Assembly: GCF_004217315.1 (NCBI RefSeq) | Contig: NZ_SGWR01000002.1 | Location: 116,414 to 180,413 of the forward strand | Direction of reading: 5' to 3' | DNA: 64,000 nt | Origin: Corticibacter populi | Lineage (GTDB): Bacteria; Pseudomonadota; Gammaproteobacteria; Burkholderiales; Burkholderiaceae_C | Part shown: piece after piece, positions 39,331-48,179 of the stretch | Layout: the number at the start of each line of letters is the position of its first letter | Position numbering within the stretch: position 1 is the stretch's first letter | Notes under the pieces: model-generated | Databases searched by the model: none | What the model was told of the DNA's origin: nothing | What the model saw: only the letters and a program-made list of their open reading frames with translations | Made by a program: the position numbers and the translations under genes

Positions 39331-40256
39331 GCCACCTCCGTGCGCTCGGCCACCCGCATGATGGCGCTGCGCGCGCGCGGGTTGGCCGCCACTTCGGCTG
39401 CCGAGGGCTTGATGCGAGCGACCGCGCGCAGACGCATCGGCTGCTCGGCCGCCAGCGGCATGCGGCGGTCATAGTGCTGGCGCGAATGCTGCTCGATGAA
39501 GCGCTTGACGATGCGGTCTTCCAGCGAATGGAAGCTGATGACCACCAGGCGAGCGCCCGGCTTGAGCACCGCCAGCGCGGCCGCTAGCGCCTGCTGCAAC
39601 TCCTCAAGCTCTGCGTTGATGAAAATCCGTAGAGCTTGAAAGGTGCGCGTGGCGGGGTTTTGACCCGCCTCACGGCTCCTGACCGCACCAGCCACGAGCT
39701 CTGCCAGTTCCGTGGTGCGGGTGAGTGGGCCCCGCTCCTGCCTGCGAGCAACAATCGCCTTTGCAATGCTGCCAGCATACCGCTCTTCCCCGTATTCACG
39801 AATCACCTCCGCAATCTCGCCGAGCTCGGCGCCTTCCAACCACTGCGCGACCGTCTGCCCGCGGCTGCTGTCCATGCGCATGTCCAGCGGACCGTCGAAA
39901 CGGAAGCTGAAGCCGCGCCCTGCATCATCGATCTGGGGAGAACTCACGCCCAGGTCCATCAACAGGCCATCGACACTGGCCGCGGGCAGCGCCGACAGAT
40001 TGGCGAACCCCTCATGGCGCACCTGCAGCCGTGCATCGCCGATGGCATGCGCCTGCGCAACAGCCTCGGGATCCTTGTCGAACACCACCAGCGTGTCCTG
40101 CGCGTCCATGCGCGAGAGGATCAGCCGGCTGTGCCCGCCGCGCCCGAAAGTGCCATCGACCCAGCAGCGCGGCGCCGTGGTATCGGCCGCCATCAGGGCC
40201 TCGACCGCCTCGTGGAGCAAAACGGTGGTGTGTTGGAATGGGTGCTGCATGGCCAC
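39324..40256 (-). CDS. rsmH: 16S rRNA (cytosine1402-N4)-methyltransferase
   Basis: 310 residues from a GTG at 40256; an ATG two codons later (40250) is equally possible, with AAGGA lying 13 or 19 bases upstream respectively. [16 protein letters not shown]-binding [49 protein letters not shown] and [13 protein letters not shown] define RsmH (MraW). It methylates the ribosomal P-site base C1402. Second gene of the dcw operon, directly abutting mraZ. Confidence 0.97.
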   Translation of the reverse strand: MAMQHPFQHTTVLLHEAVEALMAADTTAPRCWVDGTFGRGGHSRLILSRMDAQDTLVVFDKDPEAVAQAHAIGDARLQVRHEGFANLSALPAASVDGLLMDLGVSSPQIDDAGRGFSFRFDGPLDMRMDSSRGQTVAQWLEGAELGEIAEVIREYGEERYAGSIAKAIVARRQERGPLTRTTELAELVAGAVRSREAGQNPATRTFQALRIFINAELEELQQALAAALAVLKPGARLVVISFHSLEDRIVKRFIEQHSRQHYDRRMPLAAEQPMRLRAVARIKPSAAEVAANPRARSAIMRVAERTEVAC

Positions 40257-40688
40257 TCAGAAGGTGAAGTCCTTGAGCGCATCGGGCATGCCGCCCGCCA
40301 TCGCGGCGGCTTCGCCCTCCTCGTAGCTGGCCTTGTCCCACAGCTCGAAATAGCTGCCCATGCCGAGCAACAAAGCTTCCTTGGTGAGCTTGGCGGCCTC
40401 GCGCAGCTCGGACGCCACCAGCACCCGGCCGGTGGCGTCCATTTCCACGTCGATCGCGCTACCCACCAGGATGCGCTTCCACCACTTGGCGGATTCGGGC
40501 AGCTGCAACACCTTCTCGCGGTACTTCTCCCACTCAGGACGGGGAAACACCATCAGGCAGCCGTCGGGGTTGCGAGTGATGGTCAAACGCCCTTCGAACT
40601 GGCCCGTGATGACGTCACGATGCCGGGTCGGCACAGACAGCCGCCCCTTGGCATCCAGACTCAACGATGAGACCCCTTGAAAAAGCAT
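40257..40688 (-). CDS. mraZ: Transcriptional regulator / dcw gatekeeper MraZ
   Basis: 143 residues. Two SpoVT-AbrB-like (MraZ) domains with the DxxGR motif in each: [16 protein letters not shown] near residue 11 and [16 protein letters not shown] near residue 82. MraZ is a ring-forming DNA-binding protein that represses its own dcw promoter in the species studied. First gene of the cluster. The operator-like repeats lie 53-89 bp upstream of its ATG. Confidence 0.97.
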   Translation of the reverse strand: MLFQGVSSLSLDAKGRLSVPTRHRDVITGQFEGRLTITRNPDGCLMVFPRPEWEKYREKVLQLPESAKWWKRILVGSAIDVEMDATGRVLVASELREAAKLTKEALLLGMGSYFELWDKASYEEGEAAAMAGGMPDALKDFTF

Positions 40689-40740
40689 TTTGTTTGGCCA
40701 GTCCGGGGGCTCGATTCGCCCCGCTTCACCCCAAAAATAC

Positions 40741-40777
40741 CACTATTCACCACTTTATGGCACTAATTTGCACTTTA
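40741..40777 (-). promoter_or_regulatory. MraZ operator: four AGTG boxes at 10-bp spacing
   Basis: On the minus strand AGTG recurs four times with exactly six bases between (CACT on the plus strand at 40741, 40751, 40761 and 40771). Two of the boxes read AAAGTG, the box described for MraZ in Mollicutes, and the 10-bp period matches MraZ repeats in E. coli. The mraZ ATG is at 40688. The promoter core is probably inside or just downstream, but I cannot fix -10 and -35. Confidence 0.75.
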
Positions 40778-40949
40778 GCAGGATTTTGGGAGAACGGCCA
40801 TGCCGAACACAATTATTTTCAATGGAATCAATGAGTTAGCCGCCACTCCACGAGATGCGGACTGGCGGATAAACATTATTGAAAAAGAACAACTTAGCAG
40901 GTGTATGCCAAGTTATGCATTAAGAGCAGGCAATGCCCTGCGGCATCGC

Positions 40950-42278
40950 TCACAAGATGTAACGCGACAAATCCTCGTCCTGGCTGAGCTCGCCAAGGCG
41001 CCCGTCGACGTAGGCGGCATCGATAACCAACGTCTGTCCCTGCAGCTTGGTGGCATTGAAGCTGACCTCGTCGAGCAGGCGTTCCATCACTGTGGAGAGG
41101 CGCCGCGCGCCAATGTTCTCGGTGCGTTCGTTGACGTCGTGGGCAATCTGCGCGAGCCGCTCGATGCCCTGGGGCTCGAACTGCAGCGTCACGCCCTCGG
41201 TTTCCAGCAGGGCCTGGTACTGCTTGACGATGGAGGCATGGGTGGAGACCAGGATGGCCTGGAAGTCCTGCACCGACAACGAACTGAGCTCGACGCGGAT
41301 CGGGAAACGCCCCTGCAGTTCGGGAATCAGGTCGCTGGGCTTGGCCAAATGGAAAGCCCCCGAGGCAATGAAGAGGATGTGGTCGGTCTTGACCATGCCG
41401 TACTTGGTCTGCACCGTGGTGCCCTCGACCAGCGGCAGCAGGTCGCGCTGCACGCCCTGGCGCGAGACGTCGGAGCCGGAGGATTCGCTGCGCACCGCCA
41501 CCTTGTCGATCTCGTCGATGAAGACGATGCCGTTCTGCTCGGCATTGCGCAAGGCGCTGCTGCGGATATCCTCCTCGTTGACCAGCTTGCCGGCTTCCTC
41601 ATCGACCAGCAGCTTGCGCGCCTCGCCAATGCGCAGCTTGCGGCGCGTCTTGCGGTCCTGCTGCATCTGCCCCATCCACTCCCGCAGGCTCTCGGCCATG
41701 TCCTGCATGCCTGCCGGCCCCAGGATTTCCAGCTGCGGCTTGGCGTCACGCAGCTCCAGTTCGATTTCCTTGTCGTCGAGCTGCCCTTCGCGCAGTTTCT
41801 TGCGGAACACCTGGCGTGCGGTGCTGTCGGCCGTTGCCGGCGCCGAGGCCTGGGCGGACGCCGCAGCGGGAATCAGCACGTCAAGAATGCGGTCCTCGGC
41901 AGCGTCCTCGGCGCGGCTGCGCAGGCGACGCAGTTCCGCTTCGCGCTCGAGCTTGAGGGAGACCTCGACGAGGTCGCGGATGATGGAGTCGACATCCTTG
42001 CCGACATAGCCGACCTCGGTGAACTTGGTGGCCTCGACCTTGATGAAAGGTGCATCGGCCAGGCGCGCCAGGCGCCGCGCGATCTCGGTCTTGCCCACGC
42101 CGGTCGGGCCGATCATCAGGATGTTCTTGGGTGTGATCTCGGAGCGCAGACCTTCGGCGACCTGCTGGCGGCGCCAGCGGTTGCGCAAGGCAATGGCCAC
42201 GGAACGCTTGGCCGAGGCCTGGCCAACCACATGGCGATCCAGCTCGGAGACGATTTCTTGGGGGGTCATGGATGACAT
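40950..42278 (-). CDS. hslU: HslUV protease ATPase subunit
   Basis: 442 residues from the ATG at 42278, with GGAG nine bases upstream; an ATG three codons later is also possible, and longer open sequence lacks similarity. AAA+ Walker [16 protein letters not shown], Walker [13 protein letters not shown], the pore motif GYVG in [13 protein letters not shown], the I-domain (residues ~110-230), and the C-terminal DLSRYIL tail that activates HslV. It unfolds substrates for HslV. 180 bp separate it from hslV, with a 7-bp hairpin between. Confidence 0.97.
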   Translation of the reverse strand: MSSMTPQEIVSELDRHVVGQASAKRSVAIALRNRWRRQQVAEGLRSEITPKNILMIGPTGVGKTEIARRLARLADAPFIKVEATKFTEVGYVGKDVDSIIRDLVEVSLKLEREAELRRLRSRAEDAAEDRILDVLIPAAASAQASAPATADSTARQVFRKKLREGQLDDKEIELELRDAKPQLEILGPAGMQDMAESLREWMGQMQQDRKTRRKLRIGEARKLLVDEEAGKLVNEEDIRSSALRNAEQNGIVFIDEIDKVAVRSESSGSDVSRQGVQRDLLPLVEGTTVQTKYGMVKTDHILFIASGAFHLAKPSDLIPELQGRFPIRVELSSLSVQDFQAILVSTHASIVKQYQALLETEGVTLQFEPQGIERLAQIAHDVNERTENIGARRLSTVMERLLDEVSFNATKLQGQTLVIDAAYVDGRLGELSQDEDLSRYIL

Positions 42279-42386
42279 ACGGGGAATCTCCATCGGGGGG
42301 CAGAGACAAGGGAGAGGGGAATGGCTGTGCGCGTTCTGCGGCAAGCCCGGCACCAGCCACAAAGCCAGGCAGACCGCTCCAGCAGG

Positions 42387-42406
42387 CCCGGCAAAAGGCT
42401 GCCGGG
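42387..42406 (-). terminator. Hairpin between hslV and hslU (possible attenuator)
   Basis: CCCGGCA and TGCCGGG pair perfectly around a 6-base loop. No run of T follows on the minus strand, so partial attenuation or an mRNA processing structure is more likely than a full stop. Confidence 0.35.
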
Positions 42407-42458
42407 TGCGGGCCCGCAACGACCTAAACGGCCTGTACCGGGACGCACCACGCGGGCA

Positions 42459-43007
42459 TCACAGTACTTCGACGGTATGGTTCAGGTTCGTATAGATGCA
42501 CAGTTCACCGGCGATCTTGAGCGACTCGCGCACGATCTGCTCGGCAGACAGCTCGGAATGCGCCAGCAGGGCCTTGGCGGCCGAATGCGCATAAGCGCCG
42601 CCCGAACCGATGGCCACGATGCCCTGTTCGGGTTCCAGCACATCGCCATTGCCGGTGATGATCAGCGAGGCGGTCTCATCGGCCACCGCCAGCATGGCTT
42701 CGAGGCGGCGCAGCACGCGGTCGGTGCGCCACTCCTTGGTCAACTCGATGGCCGAACGGGTCAGGTGGCCCTGGTGCTTGTCCAGCTTGGCCTCGAAGCG
42801 CTCGAACAGCGTGAACGCATCGGCCGTGGCTCCGGCAAAGCCGGCCAGCACGCGGCCCTGGTAGAGCTTGCGCACCTTGCGCGCCGTGCCCTTGACGACG
42901 ATGTTGCCCAGCGTGACCTGGCCGTCGCCGCCAATGGCGACCTCGACCTTGCCCTCGGCAGTCTGCCGACGCACGCTCAGAATGGTGGTTCCGTGAAATT
43001 GTTCCAT
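42459..43007 (-). CDS. hslV: HslUV protease proteolytic subunit
   Basis: 182 residues. The sequence [14 protein letters not shown] places the catalytic threonine at residue 7, so a six-residue propeptide is removed to expose [41 protein letters not shown] and the Gly-rich [14 protein letters not shown] are typical. It forms the two-ring proteolytic core with HslU. The ATG at 43007 has no visible Shine-Dalgarno, and a sigma-32-like -10 box ends only seven bases upstream. Confidence 0.97.
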   Translation of the reverse strand: MEQFHGTTILSVRRQTAEGKVEVAIGGDGQVTLGNIVVKGTARKVRKLYQGRVLAGFAGATADAFTLFERFEAKLDKHQGHLTRSAIELTKEWRTDRVLRRLEAMLAVADETASLIITGNGDVLEPEQGIVAIGSGGAYAHSAAKALLAHSELSAEQIVRESLKIAGELCIYTNLNHTVEVL

Positions 43008-43014
43008 CGGCGCT

Positions 43015-43042
43015 ATATCGGGCCGGCGGCCCGGTTTACAAG
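43015..43042 (-). promoter_or_regulatory. Sigma-32 (heat-shock) type promoter for hslVU
   Basis: On the minus strand: CTTGTAA (43042-43036, consensus CTTGAAA), 13-bp spacer, CCCGATAT (43022-43015, consensus CCCCATNT, one mismatch). hslVU is a classic RpoH target. The -10 ends seven bases before the hslV ATG, so transcription would start almost at the start codon. Confidence 0.65.
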
Positions 43043-43072
43043 AGCGCAGAACCGCCGCTTTCGGATGTTTGT

Positions 43073-44773
43073 TCAGTTCTTGCGCGGCACGATGCGCGCA
43101 AGTTCGTTGATGCCTACCACGTTGAAGAACACCGCCACCAGTCGATGCACATTGGTGAAGGCCACCGCGCGGCCCTGGCTTTGCTGCTGGGCGGCCCAGT
43201 TGAGCACCGAGCCGGCGGCCGGGAAGTCGATGCTGAGCAGGCGACTGCAGTCGATGGCCACGGGGGCATCCGCCGGCAACTCGGCAACGGCATGGTCGAG
43301 CACCTCGGTGGCATCGTTTTCGACGCGCCCTTCCAAGGCTGCCTTGTGCAGTTCGGGCGCGGCCTGTTCGCTCCGTCCGGTAGCCATCAGCGTTGCTCCG
43401 GCACCTGCGGCATGCCCTTCCCCCTGGTAGCTCGCCTGTGGCGGTCGCCAGGCCGGGGGCGATTCTTCGTAGGTGACGGTGTAGTCCAGCGCAGCCTCCT
43501 CGAACGGCTCGGCCTGGCCGAACAGGCGCAGCAGTGCCAGACGCAGCTGCCACCAGGCGCGTGGCACCGCCGCGTCCCCGGTGGGGGTCTGGGCCTGCAC
43601 CAGCGCCAGCAGTTGCTCGCCCCCGGTGAACTGCACCGCACCGGACTGATCGTTCAACGTCTCGATCAGCTCGCGCAGCGCCTCGACAGCGTCGGGCTGG
43701 ATGCTCTTGAGGCGCGTCCAGTTGAACTGGTAGGGAGCGGCGGCGCGCCCCTGCAGCGCAGCCACCGTGGCCATGGTCTGCGGCGTCACGTCGGGTGGGC
43801 TGGTCCAGGAGAAATGGCGCTTGGCGACCGCATCGGCATCAGGCACGCCCAATTGCTCGGGCAGCGAGATCCAGACCGGTGCGGTGCGGCCAAAGCGCTT
43901 GGCGAAATCGATCGCCACGGCATCGAAGCGTTCCTGCTGTCCAGTGGCCCGGTACAGATCGAACAAGGTCATCCAGATGTCGACCTGCGCTGCCGGATCA
44001 GCGCCCGCATGCTTGCGGATCACGTCGACCAGCACCTTCTCGGCATCGGCCACACGGTTGCTGGCAAACAGAATGGACGCCTCTTCCAGGTCCGCTTGAT
44101 GCACAAAATCCTCCTCAAAACCAAAATGCGCCCACATCGCCTCGATGGCACGAAGCCTGGCGATCACGGGGTCTTCTTCGGCCGGCGCCAGCGCGTCTGC
44201 CACCTGCCGTGCCAGCTTCTGCCGGGCCCGCTGTACTTGGGCAATAACGGCATCGGCAAAGAACAGGCTGTCTCCATCGGCCAGGAAGAAGTCCGAAGCT
44301 CCCTCCTGCGGCTCGCCGGCGCTTGCCTCGGGCAAGGTGGCCGGCCGCTTGGTGCCGGGTGAGCCGCCCGGCTGACCCTGCCACCATTGCTTGGAGAGCT
44401 GCTCCTCGATCTCGTTGATCTTCTGCAGCGTGCCCGAGCGGCTCTGGATGGTGTTCAGGGCCTGCTCGCCCTCGCTCCTGACGGCCGCTGCGCTGGATGC
44501 GAGCTTGGCCATGATACTCGGCGAAACCTGGGGCTGACGCTGTTTTTTCCGCGCATTGATGATCTTGCGCAATTGCGCGAATTCGCTGCGGCGAATGAAG
44601 TCGTTGCGGCGCTTGCGTTCGATGCGCTCGCGCACGAGTTGCTCGCTCGGATCCTCCTCGGCCGCGCTGTGCAGCGAGTCGAGTTCCTTCCAGTCGCGCG
44701 TCGGGTTGCTGACGAACTTGACAACCTTGGACAGGAAGCCCGGACTCGACGTGCTGTTGTGATCCTTGCTCAT
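43073..44773 (-). CDS. Large STAS-domain-containing protein of unknown function
   Basis: 566 residues, no signal peptide. The N-terminal ~110 residues are charged and helical ([23 protein letters not shown]). The middle contains helical repeat-like segments, for example a TPR-like stretch at about residues 235-300 ([18 protein letters not shown]...[18 protein letters not shown]). The last ~85 residues look like a STAS domain ([31 protein letters not shown]), the anti-sigma-antagonist/NTP-binding fold, with Ser rather than Asp-Ser at the phosphorylation site. It lies between dksA and hslV, same strand. It may be part of a stress-linked regulatory unit, but that is inference from position. Confidence 0.75.
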   Translation of the reverse strand: MSKDHNSTSSPGFLSKVVKFVSNPTRDWKELDSLHSAAEEDPSEQLVRERIERKRRNDFIRRSEFAQLRKIINARKKQRQPQVSPSIMAKLASSAAAVRSEGEQALNTIQSRSGTLQKINEIEEQLSKQWWQGQPGGSPGTKRPATLPEASAGEPQEGASDFFLADGDSLFFADAVIAQVQRARQKLARQVADALAPAEEDPVIARLRAIEAMWAHFGFEEDFVHQADLEEASILFASNRVADAEKVLVDVIRKHAGADPAAQVDIWMTLFDLYRATGQQERFDAVAIDFAKRFGRTAPVWISLPEQLGVPDADAVAKRHFSWTSPPDVTPQTMATVAALQGRAAAPYQFNWTRLKSIQPDAVEALRELIETLNDQSGAVQFTGGEQLLALVQAQTPTGDAAVPRAWWQLRLALLRLFGQAEPFEEAALDYTVTYEESPPAWRPPQASYQGEGHAAGAGATLMATGRSEQAAPELHKAALEGRVENDATEVLDHAVAELPADAPVAIDCSRLLSIDFPAAGSVLNWAAQQQSQGRAVAFTNVHRLVAVFFNVVGINELARIVPRKN

Positions 44774-44815
44774 GGCCGGGCAGATGCTGGGGTCGTCAGG
44801 CGCCCTGCTGGCGCA

Positions 44816-45298
44816 TCAGTCGCCAAACATCTTCTGCTTGAGTTCACGGCGCTGCTGCGCCTCCAGCGAGAGCGTGGCGGTCGGGCGCGCCAGCAGGCGG
44901 CCGATACCGATGGGCTCTCCGGTTTCCTCGCAGTAGCCATAGTCGCCGGCGTCGATGCTGGCGATCGACTGCTCGACCTTCTTGAGCAGCTTGCGCTCGC
45001 GGTCGCGGGTGCGCAGCTCGAGCGCGTGCTCCTCCTCGATGGTGGCGCGATCGGCCGGATCGGGCACCACCGAGACTTCCTCGCGCAGGTACTCGGTGGT
45101 GGCACCGGCCTTGCGCAGCATGTCGGCCTTGAGGCTCTCGAGCTTGTGGCGGAAAAAGGCCAGTTGCAGCGGATTCATGTAATCCTGCTCGGGCATGGCG
45201 AGAATGTCCTGATCGGTCAGGTTTGCCACATCGGGTGCCGATGCTGTCTTTGCCACATTGGCGGATGCCTTGGGGCTGGTCGTGGATTTGGTTGCCAT
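44816..45298 (-). CDS. dksA: RNA polymerase-binding transcription factor DksA, cysteine-poor type
   Basis: 160 residues from the ATG at 45298. The coiled-coil domain carries FFRHKLESLKADML and, at its tip, DPADRATIEEEHALELRTRDRERKLLKKV with the DxxDxA motif. The zinc-finger region reads YCEETGEPIGIGRLLARPTATLSLEAQQRREL: of the four cysteines in E. coli DksA only the first remains, the others being Thr, Ser and Ala. Such DksA proteins are common in alpha- and betaproteobacteria, as I recall, and would not need zinc. With ppGpp it tunes rRNA and stress promoters. A zinc-related COG0523 gene lies just upstream. Confidence 0.95.
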   Translation of the reverse strand: MATKSTTSPKASANVAKTASAPDVANLTDQDILAMPEQDYMNPLQLAFFRHKLESLKADMLRKAGATTEYLREEVSVVPDPADRATIEEEHALELRTRDRERKLLKKVEQSIASIDAGDYGYCEETGEPIGIGRLLARPTATLSLEAQQRRELKQKMFGD

Positions 45299-45665
45299 GG
45301 CTGGTACAGCCCTTCCTGAATCAAAACCGAGAGATTGCAACGGGTCTGCCCGCTCCGGCACGCCACCGCTGCATAAAGGCACCGGACGCGGTCGACGTGG
45401 GGACGTGAGATACAGGCTTCGCCGACCCAGGCAGCGAACCCCTCGGGCCGTCAAACCCCTCATGATGCTGCCTTGGGCGCAGGCATTGTAGCCAGATTAC
45501 TCGAAAAAACCACGCAAACCGCAAAAATGCCCGGATCTGGCATCAAACAGCCTTCAAAACCACGCGAGCCACCCATCACAGCGCGGCCACGACCGTGGTC
45601 TGGAAGGACTGGCACGGCAGGCCTTCCCGTATCCACTGTTCGAGGAAATTCCTGCGGCCGAACTG
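45299..45665. other. Gap between dksA and the COG0523 gene
   Basis: 367 bp holding the dksA promoter region. A weak hairpin GGAAGG...CCTTCC near 45600-45627 could end the GTPase transcript. CCACGACCGTGG near 45586 is a short imperfect dyad. I see no convincing gene or Zur-type operator. Confidence 0.5.
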
Positions 45666-46793
45666 CTATGCCGCGTGGCCTTCGGCGCTGGCCTGGTGTG
45701 CCCGATCCTGCAGTGCCACCAGCGACTGGTCCAGCCCCTGCACCAGGATGTCCCTGGGCAGGTCGATGCCGATGAACACCATCTTGCTGATGCGTTCCTC
45801 GCCGGGCTGCCAGGCAGGCCCCAGATCACTGCCCATGAGCTGGTGCACGCCCTGGAAGATCACCTTGCGGTCGGTGCCCTGCATGTCGAGCACGCCCTTG
45901 TAACGCAGCATCTTCGGGCCGTAGACATTGACGATGGCGCCCAGGAAGTCCTCGAGCTTGACCGGATCGAACGGCCGGTTGGCCCTGTAGACGAAGCTCT
46001 TGACATCATCGTCGTGGTGATGGTGATGGGGGTGCGAGCAGTGCTCGTCATGGCAGTGCTCGCCATGCGCGTGCCCATGGTGGCCGTCATGGGCATGATC
46101 GTGGTGCGCATGCCCGTCATCATGTCCATGGCCATCGCCCTCGAGCAGCTCCGGGTCGATGTCCAGCTTGGCATTGAGGTTGAAACCGCGCAGGTCCAGC
46201 ACCTTGCCCAGCGGTACCTCGCCGAAGTGCACAGCCTCGATGGGCGCGCGCGGGTTGATGTGCTTGAGGCGATGGATCAGCGCCTCTTTTTCCTGCTCGC
46301 TCACCAGATCGGTCTTGGAGAGGAAGATCTGGTCGGCAAAGCCGACCTGCCGGCGCGCCTCCTGGCGGTCGTCGAGCTGCTGCTGGGCATGCCTCGCATC
46401 GACCAGGGTGATGATGCTGTCGAGCAGGTAGTTCTCGGCCACCTCGTCGTCCATGAAGAAGGTCTGTATCACCGGGCCCGGATCGGCCAGGCCGGTGGTT
46501 TCAATGATGACGCGGTCGAACGTCAGCTCGCCGGCGCGGCGCCTGCCTGCCAGGGTCTGCAGGGTCTGGCGCAGGTCGTCGCGGATGGTGCAGCAGATGC
46601 AGCCATTGCTCATCTGCACGATCTGCTCACCCTCATTGCGCACCAGAATGTCGTTGTCGATGTTTTCCTCACCGAATTCGTTCTCGATCACGGCGATGCG
46701 CTGGCCATGCGCCTCCTGCAGAACCCGGTTGAGCAAAGTGGTCTTGCCGGCGCCCAGAAAGCCGGTCAGGATGGTTGCGGAGATCAGTGCCAT
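45666..46793 (-). CDS. COG0523 (CobW/ZigA-type) GTPase with His-rich loop
   Basis: 375 residues from the ATG at 46793, with AGGA about nine bases upstream. G1 loop TGFLGAGKTTLLNRVL, the family CxCC metal motif in NGCICCTIRDDL, Walker B ETTGLADPGPV, and SKTD (G4). A loop at about residues 228-270 has some 20 histidines in HGHDDGHAHHDH-like runs, a typical metal-binding insertion, followed by the CobW C-terminal domain. These proteins act as metal chaperones or insertases, usually for zinc or cobalt. It neighbours a zinc-finger-deficient DksA. Confidence 0.92.
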   Translation of the reverse strand: MALISATILTGFLGAGKTTLLNRVLQEAHGQRIAVIENEFGEENIDNDILVRNEGEQIVQMSNGCICCTIRDDLRQTLQTLAGRRRAGELTFDRVIIETTGLADPGPVIQTFFMDDEVAENYLLDSIITLVDARHAQQQLDDRQEARRQVGFADQIFLSKTDLVSEQEKEALIHRLKHINPRAPIEAVHFGEVPLGKVLDLRGFNLNAKLDIDPELLEGDGHGHDDGHAHHDHAHDGHHGHAHGEHCHDEHCSHPHHHHHDDDVKSFVYRANRPFDPVKLEDFLGAIVNVYGPKMLRYKGVLDMQGTDRKVIFQGVHQLMGSDLGPAWQPGEERISKMVFIGIDLPRDILVQGLDQSLVALQDRAHQASAEGHAA

Positions 46794-47090
46794 GGAAAAT
46801 CCTGTCATGGAGCGCCTGGCACATCGCCAGGCGATCGTTGCGGCGCATGCCGGAAGCACGCGCCAAGAAAAAAGCGCGCCGATGCGGGTCGCATCATGGC
46901 GCGCCATTCAGTTTACTGCGTTCGTCAAGCCCTGGCAGGCGGCGCTTTTCCTGCGCTGTCCACCGCGGCGGTGGAAAAACCTGTGGACAAGCTGTCGCCG
47001 GCCATGGGATGGCCCAGTGAAGGCCGGTAGGCTGCACAAATAACAGGCATGAACAGGCATGCGGCGCAGCAGGCCTGGCGAGACGACCGC
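46794..47090. other. Intergenic region upstream of the COG0523 gene
   Basis: 297 bp between two minus-strand genes. The 10-mer AACAGGCATG occurs twice in tandem near 47042-47061. No gene, clear promoter or terminator is evident. Confidence 0.4.
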
Positions 47091-48020
47091 TCAGCGCGGC
47101 ACTGACGCAGCCGGCGGCCTCCTGCCCGGAGCCTTGCCAGTGGTCGGCGCACCGGCAGTGCCGGCCGGTTCGGGCTTCGCGGCCCTTGTTGTCTTCGTGG
47201 TCTTGCCTGCGGTTTTCCTGGCGGGTTGCTTCACCGTCTTCTTCACGGTCTTCGCAGCCGGCTTTTTCGCCGCCCCACCCGCGCTGCCCGCGCCTCGCGC
47301 CCTGGTTGCTTGCGCTGCGGGTTGGTCGCCGCCTGCCACGGCGTCCTCGGCCGCCGTCTGTGGCGCTGCCGCAGCCATGTTGCGGCCCAGATCATCCAGC
47401 GCCTGGCTGGCAATGCCCTGGAACTGCTCGGTCAGCGCCCCCCACCATTGCATGGCCTGTGCCTGGGCGGCCTGCAACTCCGCCAGTCCAGGGCTGGCGG
47501 TGCGCTCATCCTGCGCATCGGCAGCGTCCTCGCCGTCGGCGGGTCCGGCACTGCTGGCCGCCTGGGGCGCCTCGGTCGGTGCCGCAGCCTCGGCTGGCGA
47601 CGCAGCGGCCCATGCCGCAGCGCTTTCAGCGCCGCGCTCCATGCCTCGACCAACCTCCTGATGCACCGCCTGCGCGAACTGCTGTGCGCCCAGGTTCATG
47701 CTCCTGAGCGTGGCCAGCGTCATCTTCTGCACCTCCAGTGCCTGGATGGTGGCATCCAGCGCACGGCTGTTCTGCTCCAGCCAGAACTTGACGGTGCGCA
47801 GCTCGTCGATGCGCTTCTGGACCTCGCCGGCATCCAGCGTGGGTGCCAGCCAATGCTGGAAAGCAGCAGCCGGACCTGCCATGCCAGCGGCACCGGCGCC
47901 GGTGCCGCTGGCGGCCGAAGTGCCGGCCAGCCCGGCGGGTACCAGTTGGCGCAGAAAGTCGAAGCCCGGCACGAAGCGGGTGAACTCCATCCATTGCGAT
48001 TGGGCGTTGTCATTGGACAT
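47091..48020 (-). CDS. phaM: PhaM-type polyhydroxyalkanoate granule regulatory protein
   Basis: 309 residues. The N-terminal part has the PhaM pattern: FTRFVPGFDFLRQL, then LDAGEVQKRIDELRTVKFWLEQNSRALDATIQALEVQKMTLATLR. The middle is Ala-rich, and the C-terminus has histone-like AAKKPAAKTVKKTVKQPARK repeats, as in the DNA-binding tail of PhaM. In Ralstonia PhaM activates PHA synthase and tethers granules to the nucleoid. No phaC or phaP is nearby. It is divergent from dinB, 159 bp away. Confidence 0.85.
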   Translation of the reverse strand: MSNDNAQSQWMEFTRFVPGFDFLRQLVPAGLAGTSAASGTGAGAAGMAGPAAAFQHWLAPTLDAGEVQKRIDELRTVKFWLEQNSRALDATIQALEVQKMTLATLRSMNLGAQQFAQAVHQEVGRGMERGAESAAAWAAASPAEAAAPTEAPQAASSAGPADGEDAADAQDERTASPGLAELQAAQAQAMQWWGALTEQFQGIASQALDDLGRNMAAAAPQTAAEDAVAGGDQPAAQATRARGAGSAGGAAKKPAAKTVKKTVKQPARKTAGKTTKTTRAAKPEPAGTAGAPTTGKAPGRRPPAASVPR

Positions 48021-48179
48021 GTCTTGCCTCCCAGGCCTGGGCCGAACATCATATTCACCAAGTCAGCAAAGCACTGATGCCGGCACGCCCGGCGGCTGCC
48101 TGCGGCAGGGCCGCTGCTTGGAGTACCATCGGCCGCAATATCCCCGTTTTATCGCTGGCTGGCAAGTCCAGCGAACCCT

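Noticed and set aside
40800-42275. A 491-codon open frame on the plus strand opposite hslU
   Set aside because: It is the mirror of a high-GC coding gene; HslU on the minus strand has every family motif, and the mirror product resembles nothing.
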